NCBI RefSeq assembly: GCF_900496995.4
Contig: NC_044010.1
Location: 4,216,001-4,280,000, forward strand
Source: Aquila chrysaetos chrysaetos
Lineage: Eukaryota; Chordata; Aves; Accipitriformes; Accipitridae
Reading direction: 5' to 3'
Length of the DNA stretch: 64,000 bases
Part shown: positions 56,931-64,000 of the stretch, one piece after another
Position numbering within the stretch: position 1 is the stretch's first letter
Layout: each line of letters begins with the position of its first letter
The notes under the pieces: model-generated
Database searches by the model: none
Told to the model about the DNA's origin: nothing
What the model saw: the letters and a program-made list of their open reading frames with translations, nothing else
Program-made: the position numbers and the translations under genes

Positions 56931-59900
56931 CTTTTGCTACAGCTGCCTCCCCCTTTCTGCAATGTTTTCGCCCTTTTTTTTGCCACTTCTATACCTCTCA
57001 ACCTCAAGAGAGGGGAATAACTGCGGGGCGTGGAGAATAAATAAGCGAACACCACCTAGGGAGATCAGGAGAGAGCGGCTCTGTCCCTGAAATTGTTTAC
57101 CAAACAGTGCTGAGTGTGGGGAGACAAATGGCATACCGTTAGCAACAACCATAGGCTAATTATCGTGGGTTAGGATAAACCACCGAGTCGCTGGGCTAGC
57201 CACTCCGGCGAAGCCTGCAAACATATAGACTGAAAAGCAGAACTGTATGTATATATTTAGTACAATGTGGAATGCAGTAAGTAACTTCTTTCTAAACCCT
57301 CAGATACCTTGATGAAGAGCGTTACAGAAAACCCAGATACAGGCATCTTTGTGACGCTGGTAAACCTGGTATTTTGCATTTGGCAATGCATAATCCACCC
57401 CTGAATATGGCATTGCACTCTTCATTGCTAAGAAGAGCGCTATAAAGCACACTCTCAAGGATTGGGGTTTCTTAATATTTTGGGGAAGGAGAGGGATACA
57501 CCTTATTTTTCTAATTTTGTAGGGTAGTTTTATTCATGAGCTTATAACCATGGCTGTATTCTGGTGGTGGTAAGACTTGCAATTTTGGGTGTTTGCATAA
57601 AGCCCAAGCTACTGGAATCACGTGATTGCATGAAAATCTGTACTTTCAGCCTTTCGGAAGAGACCGTTTCTTCTCCTTCTGACAAACAAGCAAGCAGAAA
57701 GGACAAACAGCTTGGAGGAAGCTGCTCTGTTTGGTAAAGAACTGCATTCAGGCGGGGAACTGCTTCCCCAGGGAGTTTTGGGCTAGTGCTCATAGTGGAA
57801 TTCGCACATGTGGGTAAAGGCAGTAACAAATTAAATCTCGGTACCCCACTGCTAACAATTAGGCCAGCTGCTGTGGCTCCCCTCCTCAGTGATCTCAACC
57901 CAAAAGCGTAGAGAAATAGTGGATGTTTATAAAGCCTAATCTCTATTGGCTGCTACTACTGTTAATAAAGGAGACCCTCAGGGTGCCTTCTTGTACACAT
58001 TGAGAGAGATTTGGGCTCTAAATCTCCCCCTAAGGATGCCTCTTTTACTCTGCTGACTACGAAGGAAACTCGTAGGATAGCCTCATCACGGGCCTGAGGC
58101 TAATTTCTGCAAAGGAAAACCCAGACCAAAATATCTGCATCAGAGCTGCTGATCTCACCTAGATCTTTCAGCAACCTACAGGTCACATTTTTGTACCTGC
58201 AGAGACCAGAAGATAAAACAAGCACGGAAGAGCCTGGGGGAGCCCTGAGGTCAAGACCTGCCCTGGCTCCACTCCCACCAGCAAAGGTTTCTCCTGGCAG
58301 GGAAGGGGAGCCAAGCCCTGCAAAAGTGGCATTCCCCAGCCAACACCCTTGGTGGCATAAAAGGGTCAGTAGATGGGACGTGGCCTCCTCTTGAATCTCA
58401 CCGTCAGATGAGGGCAGGCCAGCTCACTCGGAACAGGAGCCTGACCACAGGGAAGGCTCACGGAAGGCTAGAAATCTCACTGTGCCCAGGCAAAGAATCG
58501 CCTGGGATCTTGCAAAATACATAGCAGGAGAAAAGACTTTGGAGAAGATGGAAATTTTCTGCTGGTGTTTTAGATAGCTTCTTTAAAAGGCTGACAATGT
58601 CCAGGGAAGGTCTGCTAGAAAGTGTCTCTGTATTGCTCGTGATTGTGAATTTGAGGGCTTTCTGGCCTCTGAGAGACTGCATATGTCAGTGTTGATATAT
58701 CTCTTAGGATGTGGTCCCAGCTCCCAAATGGCCGTGGCTCTGTGATGGTCCTCTGGTGCTGGTGGTTCAGTCGAGTTTCATCTAACAGACTGGGAACAAG
58801 CTGTTCTGTCCGGAATTAGTGACTGCATTGCTCTTGCTGATGGTTAAAAACCTCTCCTCCAAAATCCTGTGTGTGAGTCACGAGCCACAGCATGGTAGAA
58901 AGAAGAGGTCTTGTTTGGGGACCTTTACTGCTTGTTTGCAAGGGGCCAAAGAAATTTGTTCACATTAACTGTTCCAGCTCATTACTGAAGGGTGTTCGGG
59001 GATACCTCGTTCCTCCCAAAGCCATCCTGCTTGTCTCCGCTGCATTAGCTGCTTCTGATCTAGAAGACTGTAACGGGCTGGCAGTGGAGCACTGCCATCT
59101 ACACACGGTTGCCTGTTACTGTCCAGTTTCCACCACGCTGTAAGCCAAGTGCTGCAAGCATATATCTCATTTAGCTCAGCATCTCCACCATCTACCTTGC
59201 CAGAGGGCTGGAGCACCCAAGAGAAAGAGGGAGGACAGTCAAGTTAAAGCTGCATCGCAAGAGTCTCGGCAGCAGGAGGAAAGGGGAATCGCAGAGGGGT
59301 GTTGGCTGGTGCGGTGCTTGGGAGAGCTGGGATGGAAATAAATAGCATGCATGCCTTAGGCGGGTTTATAGCACTCCTGGGGTGACAGCCTCTGCCTTGG
59401 TGAGGGTGTGGTTGATGTCTCACACCGACTCATTGCTTTGGCAGAACTGTAGGCACTGTCCAATATTCTTCCTCTGAAACTCTCTTTTAAAATTGCAGTA
59501 ACTAACTGGAAACTTCCTTGAGAAGCCTGACTATCACACGCCTGGGGTTTGACCCAATCCTGTACCCAGCTGTACCTGGGTTTTAGTTTCAGGTGGTCGA
59601 TGGATGGAGCTGTGCTTTGGGCCATCCAGCCCTTTTCTCCTCTACTTTTAGCTGCTCCACGGCTGGATATAAACGCCTGAGTTAGTCTCCCTGCCTCTTA
59701 ACAGCCTTTAGCAGAGGCTCAGCCGGTCTGTGCTGCCCTCTCATGGGCACACGCAGGAAAGGTTAAGTTTCACCTTTTTCTTCAAGATGCTTTTTAACCT
59801 ACTACTCAAGGGCCATTTTTCAACACATGGTTTCTGAAAAGCCAGGAAGGCTTATGAACAACTTCTAAGAGGTAACTACGAAAAGAAATTCTGTCTACAG

Positions 59901-62900
59901 TTGTGCTGGACCCTGCTCAGCTCTTACCTTTCTAAAGAGCTTTGCTCTTCATTTGGAAACGTTTAGACAGCTAATAGGGCAAAAAGTAGGGAGCTGTTGC
60001 TCCCAACAACAGGCTGAGCTCCCATATGCACACCTATCACCTGCCGTGTCAAACATATATCAGCATCATGGCATCAGACCATGGTCAAGGAGTCTCTCAA
60101 GATAGCTCTGTTTTGCTACCAAGGATTCAAACAACAGGAGCAAAAGCTGCATTCTCCAATGGGCAGTACTTGCTTTCAGTACTGTGGGGTTTCAGCAAAC
60201 TTCCAACACTGCCCTTCCCTGAATCTCCTTGCAAAAAGGCAGGATATTCTGCTTGACCCAAGGGGATACTTAAACAACGGTGGGATAGAGCAGGCATCGC
60301 TCTGCTCTTCAGAGGGACTCCTGTGGTGTTCATGGTGTTTATGCAACTTTGAGCCACTGTTTAAAATCTTTGGCCTTCTGACCACTTGCCCAAATTTTAA
60401 TATAGCCTTTTCCCTAATGTCTACTCATCTGTCCAAACACCAACAGCTCCTCAAGGTGGGAACTATTTTGCTTCAAGGGCTGGTATGACATGCATTTTCC
60501 CCATTAACAGACAAATGTGCTATTCCACATGTCTCTATTCACCTCTGTTTCCTGTGTTATACTAGAAGATAAACTGAAGGACGGGAAGGAGGAAGGACAG
60601 AGGTCACCTCTTGTTCTTACAAACTTCCTAACCCTAACATGGATCCTGGCTCCTAGTTCGTAAGAAGAATTTTAAAGTGTTGGACCAGGTGATTCCAAGC
60701 AAGATGTTTGTCTTAAAGGCTTGTAAGTTTATGGTGAAGTTTTCACAGTCAGTGTAAGCTGGATGTTGCACTCCCCTAACTACATTGCCTACCTTTTTTA
60801 CTTTGTGAACTGTACTAGATAGCTGTGTGCCATCATACGTCTGGCTCTGTGTAGTCCCGTGTTCCTCCATCTCTTGCCACCTTAATGAATGACAATGAAC
60901 AAGAAGTTAATTTTGGTCTCAAAGCAAATAACAACAAATAAAGCAAGTGAGTCCATCTCACAGTTTGTTTCTTCCCTGGTATTACTGCACTGCAGTTTGT
61001 GAAATGACACCAGCGAAGGAGGGTGAGCTCTTCCCACCTGGGAGAGGAGTTGCATGAGGAATTGGGATGATAGCCTTGAGGGAGAAAGAGAGCGTTGCTC
61101 CATTTGTTCATACCACGCATTTCTAATACAGACCAAATACCGCAGTGTCTGCAGACAGTTTCCAGTCTTGAATTACATGTATAGGAATCTCTTGGGATTG
61201 CTTTGCCTAACTTCAGCTGTTCTGCAGTGACATTCCAGCCCACCACCTTTCCCCAGGACAAGATGGCAAGTGACTGTTCATCCAGCCCATGTCACCCCAA
61301 CAACTCGCAGTTCCCCTTTTCATTTGTGTATCTTGAGGCATGGCCATGAACTTTTAGTGATGCTGCTACATCAAAGATGTCCATGAAGGCAGTCCCAAAA
61401 AAGGAATGCAGCCATGGATATTGATGCCTGGCCTTAAGGGAATGTTTCTTCTTCTGCATTTCATCTGGCTGAATGAATGGTCAAGAGAAGCTTTCCCTTG
61501 AATACAACCTGAGGACATGTCAGACAGGGTTTGATCAATTTGCCCTGGTATATTCCCTTTCTAAGTGCTCCCACATTCTCCAGTCTTCAGCTTGAGCTCT
61601 CTCTTGAGCTAAGCTCTTTGTTGGGTTTTACCCAGAGGTTAATTTCTTTCATTTCAGACATGCAGCCCTGAATAGCTGATGCTGCCTACTTGGAGTTTCA
61701 CATCATTGTGAAACTTTTAAATCAATGCCATTAAACTAGCTTAAGGTTGGTGTTATGTAGGAATGATTCATATCCAGTGAGTCACAATGAAATGTCTCAT
61801 GCTATAAGTAGCTGGCCATTGAAAAGCTATTCTGCTTGTGCCCTCCGCCTAACTAAGAAGTGGAGCAGAGTCTGTGTGAACTTTTCAAAGGACCTTTAAT
61901 CACCAGTTACAACGTTATGGGTTTTTTTTTTTTTAATTGGTTAAGAGGCAGTACACAAGCAACTTTAGTATCGCTTGGGGCGTGTGAGTAATTTTAAGTT
62001 CATTACAAAGATGGCAGAAAAGAATCTGATATTTTGATCCAAGACACCTATTTCAAGGTGTGTACAATTTCTTTCTGGCTGGCCCCTCCACATCCTGCTT
62101 CTGGGGGATTACAAGGTTCACAGCAAAAACGGTCATGCTATTTGGCAGCTGAACTGGATGTCATACTCCTAGGCCGGTCCACGGACCAGCAAAAAATCTC
62201 AGCTGTGAGAATACGGCACTTTCTCGGTGCCCAGCTCAAACTATGGAGGAAACACCCTTGCGAACTACAAAGTTCTCTCCAACCTCACCGCCTTCCACTC
62301 CATGACCTATTCCTATCCATTAGAAGCACTCAGAAATACACAGGTGCGGGTAAAAAACCAAAACACTTTTCTAAAAAGAATGCACTTCAGTGCACAGGCA
62401 TATCTCTCGTGGAGAGGAGAAAGAGCAAACAACAGATGTTAGTCACGTTGCTTAGCACACTACTGGAGGGCATTCAAATATACAGTGACTAGCGTGCTAT
62501 AAGGACTTATATGGAATAGTTTCGGTTACACACAATGAACTGCTAATTCCTTCAGAGCACCCAAGGCAAGAAATGTAACGACAGTTTAATGTCATGTTGA
62601 TAAATGTCCACTTAATGAAGAAGAAACATGGATCTGATGGTTTGGGAAAGACATTATGGAAAAGGGACAGGCACTCTGGAATTCAGACTACAATGAATGT
62701 TTCCATTTTAAATCTAACTTTTCTCCTTTTCTTCGCCACAAAAAAGCCTTCACACACACAAACAGCAGAGGTGCATTAGTGCCTTAATGTGAGGTAGAAT
62801 TTTTCTAGATCTAAGGTGTATTTTTCAGCAAAACTCTGAAGCAAATCAAAAAGGACAACTGTGTTGCACCAGCCTGAACACAATAATCTGCACACCTTCT

Positions 62901-64000
62901 GGAGGATGCTTTTTTGTTTTCATAAAACTAAGTTCCTGGACTTTTCTCCTTGAAAAAATGCAGTTCAGAATAGAATGCAATCATCTGAGAGGCTTGAGGA
63001 GAAGGAAGTGACATTTCTCCGCAGATGGTTCATGATGGGTTTTCCAAGATTTCTGGTCAAAGCCCTTGCTCAGAGCTGATCAATTCCCCTCTAAGTCTGT
63101 GAAAGCTGACGGGTTGTCCTTGGCCTACTGCCTTCCACAGTCTCTTACCATCTACACAAGCCAACTGCAGGCCCACGCAGCTGTCCTGAGTGCAGCCCCA
63201 TTCATTTCTATATGACTGCTGCTCCTGAAAGGAGGGGGACCTTGATCCTAAGAAACAGAAAAGACAGGTGCTCTCTCTTACACGCACCGGAGAGGACTTC
63301 TTGCTACCATGCAGCAACTTTGGTAGCATGAGATCATGTGGCTAGGCCACCAAAGGAAAATTTTGGCCCTGATATTGCTGAGGAACACTGAGTAGGGCCT
63401 CTCTTGCAAAACTTTTGTCATCCATAAAAAGACTGCTTTCCAGTTCACTTTAACTTATCTGAAAGAGAAATAAAGGATCTTTCCTTGCATAACTCCCTTA
63501 ATCCTGACATGAAGTTGAGGGCATACACTTATAGTCTGCGAACATATTACAACTCAAAAGTTTTTCATAAGTAAAAGAGAACAAAATACAATACACAAAT
63601 AATAGAAACCTAGGAAATTCACAGCTAAAGCTGTTCCCAAAGCACCCTAATGCTGTTCTACAGCAAAATTCAAAGACATGCCAACATCTCCACCTCTTGG
63701 GAAAACATGCTGACAAGTGGCCACAGAGATGAAAAGGTTTCAACGGTATCTTAATCTTCCATTCATTGCCTGTTTCACAGAGGTGCATTAGCACTTCCCT
63801 TACATTCACAGGGCACGTATGTATAGGGCCAGTTACAAATTCTTGATCAAGTATTTATCAGGCTGAAAAACAATTGCTCTCTCTGTTTCATTAAGTGTCC
63901 AATTCTTCCAGTCGCTGAAGATAAGTAGGGTTTTCAAAAGCATCTCAGTGCTTCAGTGGGACCTAGATGCCTAAAGTCTACATCAAACCTCTTATAAAAG
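56931..64000. other. Right-hand flank, no gene recognised
   Basis: About 7 kb without a supportable gene on either strand. One exon-like open segment (62235-62343, +) is described in the findings. Several open frames of 80-150 codons are present but none resembles a known protein. Confidence 0.55.

Noticed and set aside
56454-57020. 188-codon open frame on the + strand in the CpG island
   Set aside because: Pro/Arg/Ala-rich composition is what a GC-rich island yields in any frame; open frames exist on both strands here and none is recognisable.
60833-61261. 142-codon open frame on the minus strand
   Set aside because: No recognisable protein, no codon-usage or splice support; treated as a chance frame.

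Overview
The window reads as vertebrate chromosomal DNA: split genes with GT-AG introns, AATAAA polyadenylation signals and clear orthologues of mammalian genes. Introns are fairly short, recognisable interspersed repeats are very sparse, and the one retroelement-like remnant (about 4380-4530) resembles the 3' part of a CR1 LINE. I therefore infer a sauropsid, most likely a bird; a turtle or crocodilian is not excluded. I saw no bacterial, viral or CRISPR features and no RNA gene that I could support.

Two protein genes can be read exon by exon. On the + strand, 11066-30745 holds eleven coding exons of ARHGAP31 (CdGAP), a Cdc42/Rac1 GTPase-activating protein. The split RhoGAP domain comes first, then the basic intersectin-binding segment, then a long disordered tail ending in the conserved C-terminus. 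All splice phases join without a frameshift. Only the short first coding exon is missing, presumably upstream of the window, so 1-11065 is interpreted as part of the first long intron.

On the - strand, 47997 down to 42682 holds all seven coding exons of UPK1B (uroplakin-1b, a tetraspanin), giving 260 residues, the same length as human UPK1B. A non-coding first exon and promoter are predicted near 53351-53445. The two genes lie tail to tail with about 12 kb between their stop codons.

The rest is non-coding as far as I can tell: ARHGAP31 introns (with a near-perfect hairpin and a G-quadruplex motif), the 31-42 kb intergenic spacer, and 53.5-64 kb, which has a CpG island at about 56.33-56.93 kb and one exon-like open segment near 62.3 kb. 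The two genes are not functionally linked: one controls actin and adhesion dynamics, the other is an epithelial membrane-plaque tetraspanin. The items most worth checking are the gene order and orientation relative to mammals, the tiny uORF just before the UPK1B start, the CpG-rich UPK1B exon, and the orphan CpG island. I found nothing I would call a new biological system.
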